DNA of 64,000 nucleotides from Aquimarina sp. Aq78. GTDB taxonomy: Bacteria; Bacteroidota; Bacteroidia; Flavobacteriales; Flavobacteriaceae. Numbering within the stretch: the stretch's first letter is position 1; every line of letters starts with the position of its first letter. The stretch lies in NCBI RefSeq assembly GCF_900299525.1, contig NZ_OMKA01000026.1, positions 661,337 through 725,336 of the forward strand, in the 5' to 3' direction. Positions 8,262-16,678 of the stretch are shown here, one piece after another. Under the pieces are notes generated by a model, which worked only from the letters and a program-made list of their open reading frames with translations, had not been told where the DNA came from and did no database searches. A program made the translations under genes and the position numbers.

Positions 8262-8271
8262 AACCTAGGTT
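8262..8271. promoter_or_regulatory. Palindrome AACCTAGGTT upstream of YeeE gene
   Basis: This is the second copy of the 10-bp palindrome also found at 4515-4524. On the minus strand it reads GTAACCTAGGTTGC, close to the GTAACAATTGTTAC dyad at 9795. It falls in the 76-bp gap between the dioxygenase gene and the first transporter gene. Confidence 0.4.
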
Positions 8272-8287
8272 ACAGAATTTTTACATT

Positions 8288-9700
8288 TTACTTTAAGGTA
8301 GAAGGGCATACATAATCTGTAGTTTTAATACCTACTTCTTTAATGTCTTTAAAACCTCCGGCTATATCTATAAGGTTATGAATTCCACGACTTTTTAATA
8401 TTGATGCTGCAATTACAGAACGATATCCTCCTGCACAATGTACATAAAAGGTTTTATCGGTAGGAAATTCTACCAGATAATCATTAATAAAATCCAATGG
8501 TGTATTATGTGCATCATCAATATGTTCTGCTGTAAACTCACTTTCTTTACGTACATCAAAAACAGGAATATCCTCATTTGCCATAGTATTTTTAAATTCT
8601 AATGCAGAGATTGAAGTTAAGGTATCATAGTCTTTACTTGCTTTTTTCCAGGCTTCGAAACCACCTTCGAGATATCCCAGGGTATTATCAAATCCTACTC
8701 TTGATAGTCGAGTAATTGTTTCTTCTACCCTTCCTTCTGGTGTTACTAATAAAATAGGTTGTTGTACATCTGCTATTAAGGCTCCAACCCATGGCGCAAA
8801 TCCACCATCGATACCAATAAATATTGATCGGGGAATATGCCCTTTAACATATTCATTCTGATGTCTTACATCTAGAACTATAGCACCGGTTTCATTAGCG
8901 AGAGCTTCAAAATCATCTGGAGAAAACGGTCTTGTTCCTTTTTGAATTACCTCATCTATATCGGTATAACCTTCTTTATTCATTTTCACATTAAGTGGAA
9001 AATATGAAGGAGGAGGTAGTAATCCATCGGTCACTTCTTTTACGAACTCTTCTTTAGTCATATCTGCTCTAAGCGCATAATTCATTTTCTTTTGGTTCCC
9101 CAAAGTGTCTACTGTTTCTTTCATCATGTTTTTACCACAGGCAGAACCAGCACCGTGTGCAGGATATACAATAACATCATCTGCCAGAGGCATAATTTTG
9201 GTACGTAAGCTGTCATAAAGCGTTGCTGCCAACTCTTCCTGAGTCATATGTGCAGCTTTTTGAGCAAGATCCGGGCGACCAACATCACCAAGAAATAAGG
9301 TGTCTCCACTAAAAATAGCATGATCTTTACCAGTTGCATCTTTAAGAAGATAAGTAGTACTCTCCATAGTATGCCCAGGAGTATGTAGCGCAATTATCGT
9401 AATTTCTCCTAGTTGAAACTCTTGCTTATCTTTGGCAATTGTTGCTTCAAAAGAAGGGTTGGCACTAGGCCCGAATATAATATCAGCACCAGTTTCTTTA
9501 GCCAGCGTTACATGACCACTTACAAAATCTGCATGAAAATGAGTTTCAAAAATATACTTGATTTTTGCACTATCTTCATCTGCTTTTTCTATATACGGTT
9601 TTATTTCTCTTAGAGGATCTATAATTGCTACTTCACCGTTACTTTCAATATAATAAGCTCCCTGAGCAAGGCACCCTGTGTATATTTGTTCTATCGTCAT
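8288..9700 (-). CDS. Persulfide dioxygenase with two rhodanese domains (CstB-like)
   Basis: The 470-residue protein has an N-terminal metallo-beta-lactamase dioxygenase domain (about 1-250) with THFHADFVSGH, HTPGHTMES and FSGDTLFLGDVGRPD, the ETHE1/BlhA iron site. A first rhodanese domain (about 262-360, LDVRHQNEYVKGHIPRS) has no Cys where the active loop should be (LLVTPEGR), so it is probably inactive. A second (about 370-465) has the Cys loop VHCAGGYRS with Cys near 423. Such fusions oxidise persulfide to sulfite and form thiosulfate. It heads the transporter pair and follows a Crp/Fnr gene. A perfect 14-bp palindrome lies 95 bp upstream. Confidence 0.9.
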   Translation of the reverse strand: MTIEQIYTGCLAQGAYYIESNGEVAIIDPLREIKPYIEKADEDSAKIKYIFETHFHADFVSGHVTLAKETGADIIFGPSANPSFEATIAKDKQEFQLGEITIIALHTPGHTMESTTYLLKDATGKDHAIFSGDTLFLGDVGRPDLAQKAAHMTQEELAATLYDSLRTKIMPLADDVIVYPAHGAGSACGKNMMKETVDTLGNQKKMNYALRADMTKEEFVKEVTDGLLPPPSYFPLNVKMNKEGYTDIDEVIQKGTRPFSPDDFEALANETGAIVLDVRHQNEYVKGHIPRSIFIGIDGGFAPWVGALIADVQQPILLVTPEGRVEETITRLSRVGFDNTLGYLEGGFEAWKKASKDYDTLTSISALEFKNTMANEDIPVFDVRKESEFTAEHIDDAHNTPLDFINDYLVEFPTDKTFYVHCAGGYRSVIAASILKSRGIHNLIDIAGGFKDIKEVGIKTTDYVCPSTLK

Positions 9701-9794
9701 GTATTCTATTTTTAAACTTTTCTTGATTTTAGGAAGAGAAGCTATGCATTTATTATTTATTATTCAAAAATAAGGCAATTATTATTGCAATACA

Positions 9795-9808
9795 GTAACA
9801 ATTGTTAC
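9795..9808. promoter_or_regulatory. Perfect palindrome GTAACAATTGTTAC upstream of cstB-like gene
   Basis: This 14-bp perfect palindrome has the Crp/Fnr-type form TAAC-N4-GTTA. It sits in the 152-bp gap between the Crp/Fnr gene (stop at 9853) and the dioxygenase gene it probably controls. Variants at 8262 and 4515 share the TAAC/GTTA half sites. Confidence 0.55.
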
Positions 9809-9852
9809 AAAGCTTATTTGTAGGTTAATTCTCTACTAAGAATATCAATAGT

Positions 9853-10485
9853 TTACATTTCTAATACTTCGATATTGTTTCTATTAAGTTTAACAACACC
9901 CTTTTTTTCAAGTTTTTTAAGCAGCCTGGAAATTACTACTCTAGAGGTATGAAGATCATATGCAATTTGTTGATGTGTAGTATTGATAGTTTTGGTATGA
10001 CTGATTTTGGTTTTATCCTTAAGATGTTTTAATAACCGATCATCCATATTTAGAAAAGCAATACTGTCTATGGTTTCAATGGTTTCTATTAATCGTTTAT
10101 GATAGCTACTAAAAACAAAATTTCTCCAGGATTTGTATTTTGTGGTCCATGCTTCCATTTTTTCGATAGGAATCATTACTAATTTGGTATCTGTCTCGGC
10201 AATGGCTTTAATTTCACTTTTATGATGTCCCAGACAGCAAGATAATGTCATAGCACAAGTATCTCCTTGTTCTAAAAAATACAATAATAATTCGTCTCCA
10301 TCATGATCCTCTCTAAGCACTTTTATGGCACCACTAATGATCAAAGGCATATATTTAATATAGCTTCCGGGTTTGATAAGCTCAAAACCTTCGGGGATTT
10401 CTTTAAAAGTACCTACCTGATTAATTTCTTCAAGCAATTCGTCTTCAAAAAGATGACCATATTTATATTTTATTTCTTTAATCAT
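9853..10485 (-). CDS. Crp/Fnr family transcription regulator
   Basis: This 210-residue regulator has an N-terminal cyclic-nucleotide-binding-like beta barrel (about 25-120), with GSYIKYMPLIISGAIKVLRE and a Cys-containing strand CAMTLSCCLGHH. The C-terminal winged helix (about 140-205) has the recognition segment TSRVVISRLLKKLEKKGVV. The three cysteines near 75-85 could sense sulfane sulfur or redox state; that is inference. It overlaps the upstream patatin gene by 4 bp. It precedes the persulfide dioxygenase/transporter genes, which it most likely controls together with the palindromes at 9795 and 8262. The Fnr-like boxes at 160, 3917, 4432 and 13612 may be its targets or those of an unseen paralogue. 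Confidence 0.85.
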   Translation of the reverse strand: MIKEIKYKYGHLFEDELLEEINQVGTFKEIPEGFELIKPGSYIKYMPLIISGAIKVLREDHDGDELLLYFLEQGDTCAMTLSCCLGHHKSEIKAIAETDTKLVMIPIEKMEAWTTKYKSWRNFVFSSYHKRLIETIETIDSIAFLNMDDRLLKHLKDKTKISHTKTINTTHQQIAYDLHTSRVVISRLLKKLEKKGVVKLNRNNIEVLEM

Positions 10486-11261
10486 TCTTCTTGATTTTTT
10501 AGGAATAATCCTAATTGTAGTTTTGCTTCCTGATATCCAAGATCATATATTTTATCCAAACTACTACTGCTAAAAATACCATGATTAACTAATTTCTTTG
10601 GTTGAACTATTATATCACAGAGATTAAATTTAATTTCAGCATTTGGCATAGCCCTAAGATAATAGGCTCGTTGCATAACGTTGTATGAGTGTTTAAAATC
10701 AGAAATCTTTGGTTTCCTAATCGGGGACACATCTACACCAATAATCAGGTCACAATGTTTTTTGATCGGTGATACCGGGAAGTTATCCAAAATTCCACCA
10801 TCAGCATAGAGTTCATTATCAATTGTAACAGGAGTAAAAACACCTGGAAATGCGGCAGATGCCAATAAAGGTTTTATCAATTCTCCTGTGTTAAATACTT
10901 TTGTTGTTCCCTCAATAAGATTAGTGGCTGTAATAAATAATTTTTTATGTAGAGATTCAAAGGAGTTTTCGGGAAAATAGGTAAGTAGGTCATTATAGAA
11001 TTTTTCAGAATCTAAAAAACCGGCTTTTTTTCGAGAGAACCGATTTAATTTGAATAAAGGTGTTTTGGTAAAGAAATTTTTCATTTCCTCTGGAGAATAA
11101 CCACCAGCATAAAGTGATCCTACAATAGCCCCTGCACTTGTACCTGAAACAAAATCGACAGTCATTCCGGCTTCTTCCAAGGCATGTATAACTCCTATGT
11201 GTGCAACACCTTTAAACCCTCCGCCAGAGAGTACTACCCCTATGTTTTTAAATGCTTTCAT
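10482..11261 (-). CDS. Patatin-like phospholipase (RssA type)
   Basis: The 259-residue protein has the oxyanion motif GVVLSGGGFKGVAHIGV at the N-terminus, the nucleophile elbow GTSAG with Ser near residue 43, and the catalytic Asp in DGGILDNFP. That is the complete Ser-Asp dyad of bacterial patatins, which hydrolyse acyl ester bonds in phospholipids. No signal peptide is seen, so it probably acts on the inner face of the membrane. It lies between a cardiolipin synthase and a Crp/Fnr gene in one minus-strand series, suggesting membrane lipid remodelling under the same stress. Confidence 0.88.
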   Translation of the reverse strand: MKAFKNIGVVLSGGGFKGVAHIGVIHALEEAGMTVDFVSGTSAGAIVGSLYAGGYSPEEMKNFFTKTPLFKLNRFSRKKAGFLDSEKFYNDLLTYFPENSFESLHKKLFITATNLIEGTTKVFNTGELIKPLLASAAFPGVFTPVTIDNELYADGGILDNFPVSPIKKHCDLIIGVDVSPIRKPKISDFKHSYNVMQRAYYLRAMPNAEIKFNLCDIIVQPKKLVNHGIFSSSSLDKIYDLGYQEAKLQLGLFLKNQEE

Positions 11262-11275
11262 TTTCCTTAATAAAT

Positions 11276-12697
11276 TTACAAAACCGGACTAAAGATTTTG
11301 GCAAAACCTTCTTTTAATTTTTCACTCCAGGGACGTTGTATAAAAGTGCTAAAATCCAATTGCTTACTGTTTTTACTATCTTTTAAAAAATCATCTCTTA
11401 ATTCTACAGCAAAATTATCGTCGTAGATTACTGCATTCACCTCATAGTTTTGTTCAAAACTTCTAACATCCAGATTAGTTGTTCCTACAGATGATATGGT
11501 GTTGTCTGCTACAATGGTTTTACTATGTAAAAATCCTTCTGAGAATAGATATATTTTTACTCCTGCCTGAAGTAGATCTTCAAAATAAGAACGAATACAC
11601 CATTTGACTATAACGTTATCCGATTTTTCTGAAAGTAATACTCTTACATCAATTCCGCTCATTGATGCTACTTTTAATGCATCCAGAATAGATTCTCCAG
11701 GGATAATATAGGGGTTTGTAATATAGATATAGTCTTTGGCTTCATTAATTATAGAGAAATACATCTGTTGAGTTGCCGAAAAATCAGAATCCGGACCACT
11801 ATGTACGATTTGGACTGTAGAACCTTCTATCTTTTTATACGTATGAAAATATGAAGTCTCCAGGACTTCATCATTAGCACTTATCATATACCAATCCATT
11901 GCAAAAATAGCCTGGAGACTATGAACAACGGGTCCATTGAGTTGTAAATGCATATCATACCAAATCCCTAGATTAGCATCGCCTTTTACGTATTTATCAG
12001 ATACATTGATGCCTCCTGTAAATGCAATTTTACCATCTATGACTATAATCTTACGATGGTTTCTATAGTTTATCGATGATAAAAATTTACCAAATTTGAT
12101 AGGTAAGAATTTATGGATTTCGACTCCAATAGATTGCAGTTTTTTGATATACTTTTTGCTCAAAGACATACTACCAATGCCATCATACAACACACGTACT
12201 TTTACTCCGTTTTTTACTTTTTTATGAAAAAGCTCAAAAAGATCAGATGTTAATTTACCTTCTTCAAAAATGTAATATTCTAAATGGATAAAATGCTTTG
12301 CACTCTCCAAAGCATCAAATATAGCCTGAAAAGTAGCTTCGCCATTTTTAAGTAATTTCACCTCATTTCCTGTGCAGGGAGCAAAGTAGGAGTTTTTGGT
12401 AATCAAAGAAATAATTTTATGATGTTCTGTGTATTCTTCTTCTGTTATTGGAGAATATTGATCTAATGCTTTTGTAATATATGAGGTTACTTTTGGGGTA
12501 TGTTTTAATCGAAATAATTTATTTTTTCTGCGATTTCTACCAAGCATTAAGTACAAAAAGATTCCACCAACAGGAATAGTAAAAATAGTAAGAAGCCAGG
12601 CCAATGTTTTTGTAGGGCGCATCCCGTTTAAAAGCAATCGTATGACAATAAAAACTCCTAGTAGGATATAAAGCGTTGTAGCAATATATAATAACAT
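11276..12697 (-). CDS. cls: Cardiolipin synthase (phospholipase D family)
   Basis: The 473-residue protein has two N-terminal membrane segments (about 1-25 and 33-53), then two phospholipase D domains. The HKD motifs are HRKIIVIDGKIAFTGG (about 214) and HSKTIVADNTISSVG (about 391). This is the standard layout of ClsA-type synthases, which join two phosphatidylglycerols, or PG with PE, into cardiolipin at the inner membrane. The length is normal. It sits 14 bp upstream of the patatin gene and 23 bp downstream of a universal stress gene, so all probably form one transcript starting near 13600. Confidence 0.92.
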   Translation of the reverse strand: MLLYIATTLYILLGVFIVIRLLLNGMRPTKTLAWLLTIFTIPVGGIFLYLMLGRNRRKNKLFRLKHTPKVTSYITKALDQYSPITEEEYTEHHKIISLITKNSYFAPCTGNEVKLLKNGEATFQAIFDALESAKHFIHLEYYIFEEGKLTSDLFELFHKKVKNGVKVRVLYDGIGSMSLSKKYIKKLQSIGVEIHKFLPIKFGKFLSSINYRNHRKIIVIDGKIAFTGGINVSDKYVKGDANLGIWYDMHLQLNGPVVHSLQAIFAMDWYMISANDEVLETSYFHTYKKIEGSTVQIVHSGPDSDFSATQQMYFSIINEAKDYIYITNPYIIPGESILDALKVASMSGIDVRVLLSEKSDNVIVKWCIRSYFEDLLQAGVKIYLFSEGFLHSKTIVADNTISSVGTTNLDVRSFEQNYEVNAVIYDDNFAVELRDDFLKDSKNSKQLDFSTFIQRPWSEKLKEGFAKIFSPVL

Positions 12698-12720
12698 GTA
12701 TTGTATGAGTTTTATAAGAT

Positions 12721-13560
12721 TTATTGACTATGCATAATCAAAAGAGGTACTCTTGTTCCATAACTTATTTTAGAAGTCTCAGATCCCTTAAAAAACCGAT
12801 CTAAAAATGTTTCTCTTTTGATAAACATAGCTGTCATATCGACATCCATGATTTGCACAAAACTATTTATAGCCAAAGCAGTAGGTACATTGATAATAGA
12901 ATGAAAGGTATGATTTATTTCTTTAAAAAACTCTTTCATGTGTTTTTTGTCATCAAAATCGGCTACAGTAATAGTATCATCTTCTTTAATTTTAAGAACC
13001 CGTAAAGATGATTTATGTTTTATTATAGTATCCATCAAAGGTTCAATACCTTCTGTGTTAAAATGATCCCAGTAATCTATAGCATATAAAATAGTTTTTG
13101 GGACTTTATACTTACATCCTTGTGGGATTGCTATTATAGGGCAATCTATTTTACGAATGACATTAAGTGTATTACTTCCAAACACAACTTCTGATGCTCC
13201 TGTAGCACCATTTGTTCCCATAATGATTATATCTATGTTCTTAGATTTAACTGTTTGTCGAATAGCATCTGTAAAGACATCATAATCGGTAATGGTATTA
13301 AATGTATAGTTTTCGTCTGGATATTGGTCGGTTAGCTCTTCAACCATTTGCTTAAGTTTTTTTTTAACATCGCTAATCACTGATTGGTGGATTGTTGTAT
13401 TAGCGGGAGCAGCCATAAGATCATCTGTAGTATAATGAGATGCCTTTTGTACATTAAAGATGTGAAAAGTGCAGAGTTCATTTTTAAAAAACTCTAGAGC
13501 ATAATATATTGCATTTCTGGCGTTGTCTGAAAAGTCGGTGGGAAGAAGGATATTTTTCAT
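12721..13560 (-). CDS. Universal stress protein, tandem UspA domains
   Basis: This 279-residue protein is related to the one at 229-1080 and opens KNILLPTDFSDNARNAIYYAL. The first domain has the nucleotide loop MGTNGATGASEVVFGSNT. The second half is degenerate but ends with VPLLIMHS, matching the other copy. It heads the minus-strand series usp, cls, patatin, crp. A TGAT-N4-GTCA dyad at 13612-13623 lies 52 bp upstream, similar to the 58-bp distance at the first usp gene, so both are probably under the same Fnr-like regulator. Confidence 0.85.
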   Translation of the reverse strand: MKNILLPTDFSDNARNAIYYALEFFKNELCTFHIFNVQKASHYTTDDLMAAPANTTIHQSVISDVKKKLKQMVEELTDQYPDENYTFNTITDYDVFTDAIRQTVKSKNIDIIIMGTNGATGASEVVFGSNTLNVIRKIDCPIIAIPQGCKYKVPKTILYAIDYWDHFNTEGIEPLMDTIIKHKSSLRVLKIKEDDTITVADFDDKKHMKEFFKEINHTFHSIINVPTALAINSFVQIMDVDMTAMFIKRETFLDRFFKGSETSKISYGTRVPLLIMHSQ

Positions 13561-13611
13561 GGGTAAAAGATTTATAGTTCTAAAAATAGATCAGAAAGCA
13601 TAAAATAACTA

Positions 13612-13623
13612 TGATATCCGTCA
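13612..13623. promoter_or_regulatory. Fnr-like dyad TGATATCCGTCA upstream of minus-strand usp
   Basis: The half sites TGAT and GTCA are the same as in the 4432 copy, while the centre differs. The edge is 52 bp from the start at 13560. It is weaker evidence than the perfect palindromes and overlaps an ATGATATC direct repeat. Confidence 0.35.
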
Positions 13624-13720
13624 TGATATCTATAAGGAAGCATTTCTAAATATTGAAATAAAATTAGTGTTGAAACTTCGAAAAGTGTAACAAATATTTG
13701 AATTTAGGGTCTTATTTTTT

Positions 13721-14704
13721 ATGAAGAGATTCCTAATAGGCATACTATTATATTTTATTAATATTATTGTAATTTTTGCATATGATAATAAGCCCGAGTT
13801 TCTCTCTGAAGATGATAACATCATTTTTTCTAAAGCTGAAATTTTAAATGAATATACAGCAAGGATTCCTTTTAAGCTTGTTGATCATTTAATAGTGGTC
13901 GAAGCAGAAATACAAAACAGAAAAGGGAATTTTATTATCGATACGGGATCTGAAGCATTGATCCTTAATAAAGTGCATTTTTCTGATCTAGAGCAGTATT
14001 TTAGTAAAAGAAAACAAACTTCTGGCGTGATTGCAGTTATAGATGATACATTCGAACAGAATGTTAAAGAATTTATACTACAAAACTTTAGTTTAAAGAA
14101 CAGGGTTTCTGATATAGTTGATTTGGCTCATATTGAGAAAACCAAAAAAATAAATTTATTAGGCATAATTGGATATAGTATTTTAAAAGATTATGAAGTG
14201 TTTATTGATATGTACCTTAATCAAATTACGTTAACCAAGGTAGATAGGTTTGGATCTAGATTTGATCAACATGTATATGCAGAGAAAATTATAGATAGTA
14301 TAGGTTTTAGATTAAAAAAACATACGATTGTGCTAGATGGATTTATTGATGAAATCAAGGTTCGGTTTGGATTAGATAGTGCTTCAGAGTTTAACCAGAT
14401 AAATAAAAAGATAGGAAGAAAAGCACTTAAATACTTTTATCCTAAAAAGAGACTACTATTAACCGGTGCAGGTAACCATAGCATAGAGGTTATGGCAGGA
14501 AAATTGTTTCGCATAAAACTGAGTGAAACCATTTATTTTGGCCCTATGAATACAATTTTAACTAATTTAAATAAGATGAACGAAGCTTTCGGAACTGATC
14601 TCGATGGAGTTTTGGGATACGAATTTTTTCGACAAAAGAGAACTATTATTAATTATCAAAAAGAAAAACTGTACTTTGTGAAGTACCCGATTATAAGAAA
14701 TTGA
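13721..14704 (+). CDS. Secreted retropepsin-like aspartic protease homologue
   Basis: The 327-residue protein has a signal peptide (KRFLIGILLYFINIIVIFA). The motif FIIDTGSEALILNKVHF (about 68-84) is the DTG active loop of single-domain aspartic proteases. A second lobe has FGLDSASEFNQI (about 210-222), where DSA replaces DTG, plus DLDGVLGYEFF near the C-terminus, which fits the psi-loop end. So it has two retropepsin-like lobes with one or two usable aspartates. It acts in the periplasm or outside. The next gene starts within its stop codon (ATTGA), indicating tight coupling. The substrate is unknown. Confidence 0.7.
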   Translation: MKRFLIGILLYFINIIVIFAYDNKPEFLSEDDNIIFSKAEILNEYTARIPFKLVDHLIVVEAEIQNRKGNFIIDTGSEALILNKVHFSDLEQYFSKRKQTSGVIAVIDDTFEQNVKEFILQNFSLKNRVSDIVDLAHIEKTKKINLLGIIGYSILKDYEVFIDMYLNQITLTKVDRFGSRFDQHVYAEKIIDSIGFRLKKHTIVLDGFIDEIKVRFGLDSASEFNQINKKIGRKALKYFYPKKRLLLTGAGNHSIEVMAGKLFRIKLSETIYFGPMNTILTNLNKMNEAFGTDLDGVLGYEFFRQKRTIINYQKEKLYFVKYPIIRN

Positions 14705-15660
14705 AAAAAAGTACACTATATATTATTTTTTTAATTCTTGCTATTGCAGGAGAGTGCTCCTATGCCCAAACTGAACCTTTTAAAGGATATAGAATAGAAG
14801 GGGATATGTTGGTTTTTGTTTTTGATAAAAGAGATTATCAGGAGGCTACGATTGCCAGTAAGAGGATTGATGTAGAGGATCTGGATATTAGAAATGTTGT
14901 TGTTTCAGGTGAATTTAACAATTGGGCGAAGGATAAATGGAGCATGATTAAGATAAACGAGAATATATATGAGCTTAGAAAGAAACTAAGTGATTTTACT
15001 GATGAGTTTACATGGGAGTTTAAGTTTGTTATCAATAATGAATATTGGGCAGAACCTTTTCAAAGAGATAAAAATGCTGTAAGAGCCTTCGAAAATGGTC
15101 ATGCATTGCAATCGTATAATCTAAAGATGTATATGGCTTATCCAGATAAAAACGGAAATGTAACGTTTAGACTTAATGGTTATGATGATGCACGAAAGGT
15201 GGTGTTAAGTGGCAGTTTTAATAAGTGGAATAAGGAGATGTTCATTATGACCAAAGCTAAAGACGGTTGGACCTTAACATTAAAAATTAGACCAGGAGAG
15301 TATCAATATAAGTTCATTGTAGATGGAAATTGGATAGAAGATTCTACTAACCCCAGAAAGGTACTCAATGAGTTTAATGGTTTCAATTCTTTAATTGATG
15401 TAAAAGGACAAATAAACTTTATACTAGATGGCTTTTTAGAGGCAAAAAAGGTTATTCTGGCTGGGTCATTTAATAATTGGTCAGAAAGTGAATGCCAAAT
15501 GACACAAACCAAAACTGGGTGGATAAATACGTTGATGCTCTCTGGAGGAAAGCATCATTATAAGTTTATTGTAGATGGTGAATGGACATTAGATCCTGGT
15601 AATCCTGTGAAAGAGTACGATGGTAAGGGAAATATAAACTCTGTTTGTATGGTGAAGTAG
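14701..15660 (+). CDS. Secreted protein with three glycogen-binding-like (CBM48/AMPK) modules
   Basis: Translation probably starts at a TTG (14701) that overlaps the upstream stop by 4 bp; no ATG occurs nearby and the resulting N-terminus is a good signal peptide ending SYAQ. The 319 residues hold three E-set modules at about 57-120, 155-228 and 235-315. Each has the AMPK-type signature: VVSGEFNNW, VVLSGSFNKW, VILAGSFNNW, followed by W-T/N-L and YKFIVDG. Modules two and three end with (N/D)P-N/G, as in classic glycogen-binding domains; the first is shorter. A role in binding alpha-glucans or in display at the cell surface is inferred. Confidence 0.75.
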   Translation: MKKSTLYIIFLILAIAGECSYAQTEPFKGYRIEGDMLVFVFDKRDYQEATIASKRIDVEDLDIRNVVVSGEFNNWAKDKWSMIKINENIYELRKKLSDFTDEFTWEFKFVINNEYWAEPFQRDKNAVRAFENGHALQSYNLKMYMAYPDKNGNVTFRLNGYDDARKVVLSGSFNKWNKEMFIMTKAKDGWTLTLKIRPGEYQYKFIVDGNWIEDSTNPRKVLNEFNGFNSLIDVKGQINFILDGFLEAKKVILAGSFNNWSESECQMTQTKTGWINTLMLSGGKHHYKFIVDGEWTLDPGNPVKEYDGKGNINSVCMVK

Positions 15661-15676
15661 AAAGGAGCCTCTTTGG

Positions 15677-16678
15677 TTATCCGCCAATTGTAATCATACT
15701 TCTGTTATTATGCCCGTCTATTCGTTTAAACTTATCCAGTGTATCCATCCCGCTACGTACTTTAAATTTGGTTTGCACTGCCTTTTGTATGATAGGAATT
15801 ATTGATTCTCCTGCTCTTAGTGTGGTCAAAAGATCTGATTCTTTTGAAGAGAATAAACAGTTTTTTATCTGCCCGTTTGCAGTTAGACGTATTCTGTTGC
15901 AACCATCACAAAATGGATTGGTCACAGAGCTTATGATAGCAAAAGTGCCTTTATATCCTTTTATTTGATAACTTTTTGTAGTGTCATTAGGGGCGTCTTG
16001 GAGTTTAATAACCTCATTCTCTTTAAAATTAGAATGTACTTTAGAAAGAATCTCTTGTAAGGAAACCAGTCTCTCCATATTCCATTGATTTCCATCAAAA
16101 GGCATAAACTCGATAAACCGAACATGTACAGGTAAGTTTTTACTCAAATTAATAAAATCAATGACCTCATCATCATTAAAATCTTTCATCAAAACACAAT
16201 TCACTTTTACCTGAAAACCTTCTTTGACTAATAAAATGATATTCTGATATACTTTTTCGAAGTATGATCTACGGGTAATTTCTCTATTTTTTTTGGTATC
16301 CAGAGAATCCAGACTAACATTAAGGGTTTTGATACCACATTTTTTAAAGTGATCTATAAATTTATCCACAATCACACCATTGGTAGTTAATGTTAATTGA
16401 ACAGGAAGTGAGGAGAGTTTTTCCATAATAAGAGCAGCATCTTTGCGTATCAAAGGTTCTCCTCCCGTTAACCGAATTTTGGTAACTCCCATGCTTACAA
16501 ATTCTTTGGCGATGGTATAAATTTCCTCATAGGTCATAAGGTGATCTTTGGGAGATAATTGAATACCATCTGCTGGCATACAGTAAGTACATCGAAGATT
16601 ACATCGCTCTGTGAGTGAAATACGCAGGTAATTGTGTTTTCTGCCAAAGGTATCGGTAAGTATATTTGACTTAGTCAT
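15677..16678 (-). CDS. moaA: GTP 3',8-cyclase, molybdopterin biosynthesis
   Basis: This radical SAM enzyme performs the first step of molybdopterin synthesis, making 3',8-cH2GTP. Its 333 residues carry the SAM cluster motif CNLRCTYC (about 27-34), LTGGEPL, the second cluster motif FCDGCNRIRLTANGQIKNC and the essential C-terminal GG (ITIGG). The length is normal. It is the last gene of the minus-strand cofactor cluster and overlaps moaC-moaB by 8 bp. It ends 17 bp from the convergent CBM48-like gene. Confidence 0.95.
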   Translation of the reverse strand: MTKSNILTDTFGRKHNYLRISLTERCNLRCTYCMPADGIQLSPKDHLMTYEEIYTIAKEFVSMGVTKIRLTGGEPLIRKDAALIMEKLSSLPVQLTLTTNGVIVDKFIDHFKKCGIKTLNVSLDSLDTKKNREITRRSYFEKVYQNIILLVKEGFQVKVNCVLMKDFNDDEVIDFINLSKNLPVHVRFIEFMPFDGNQWNMERLVSLQEILSKVHSNFKENEVIKLQDAPNDTTKSYQIKGYKGTFAIISSVTNPFCDGCNRIRLTANGQIKNCLFSSKESDLLTTLRAGESIIPIIQKAVQTKFKVRSGMDTLDKFKRIDGHNNRSMITIGG

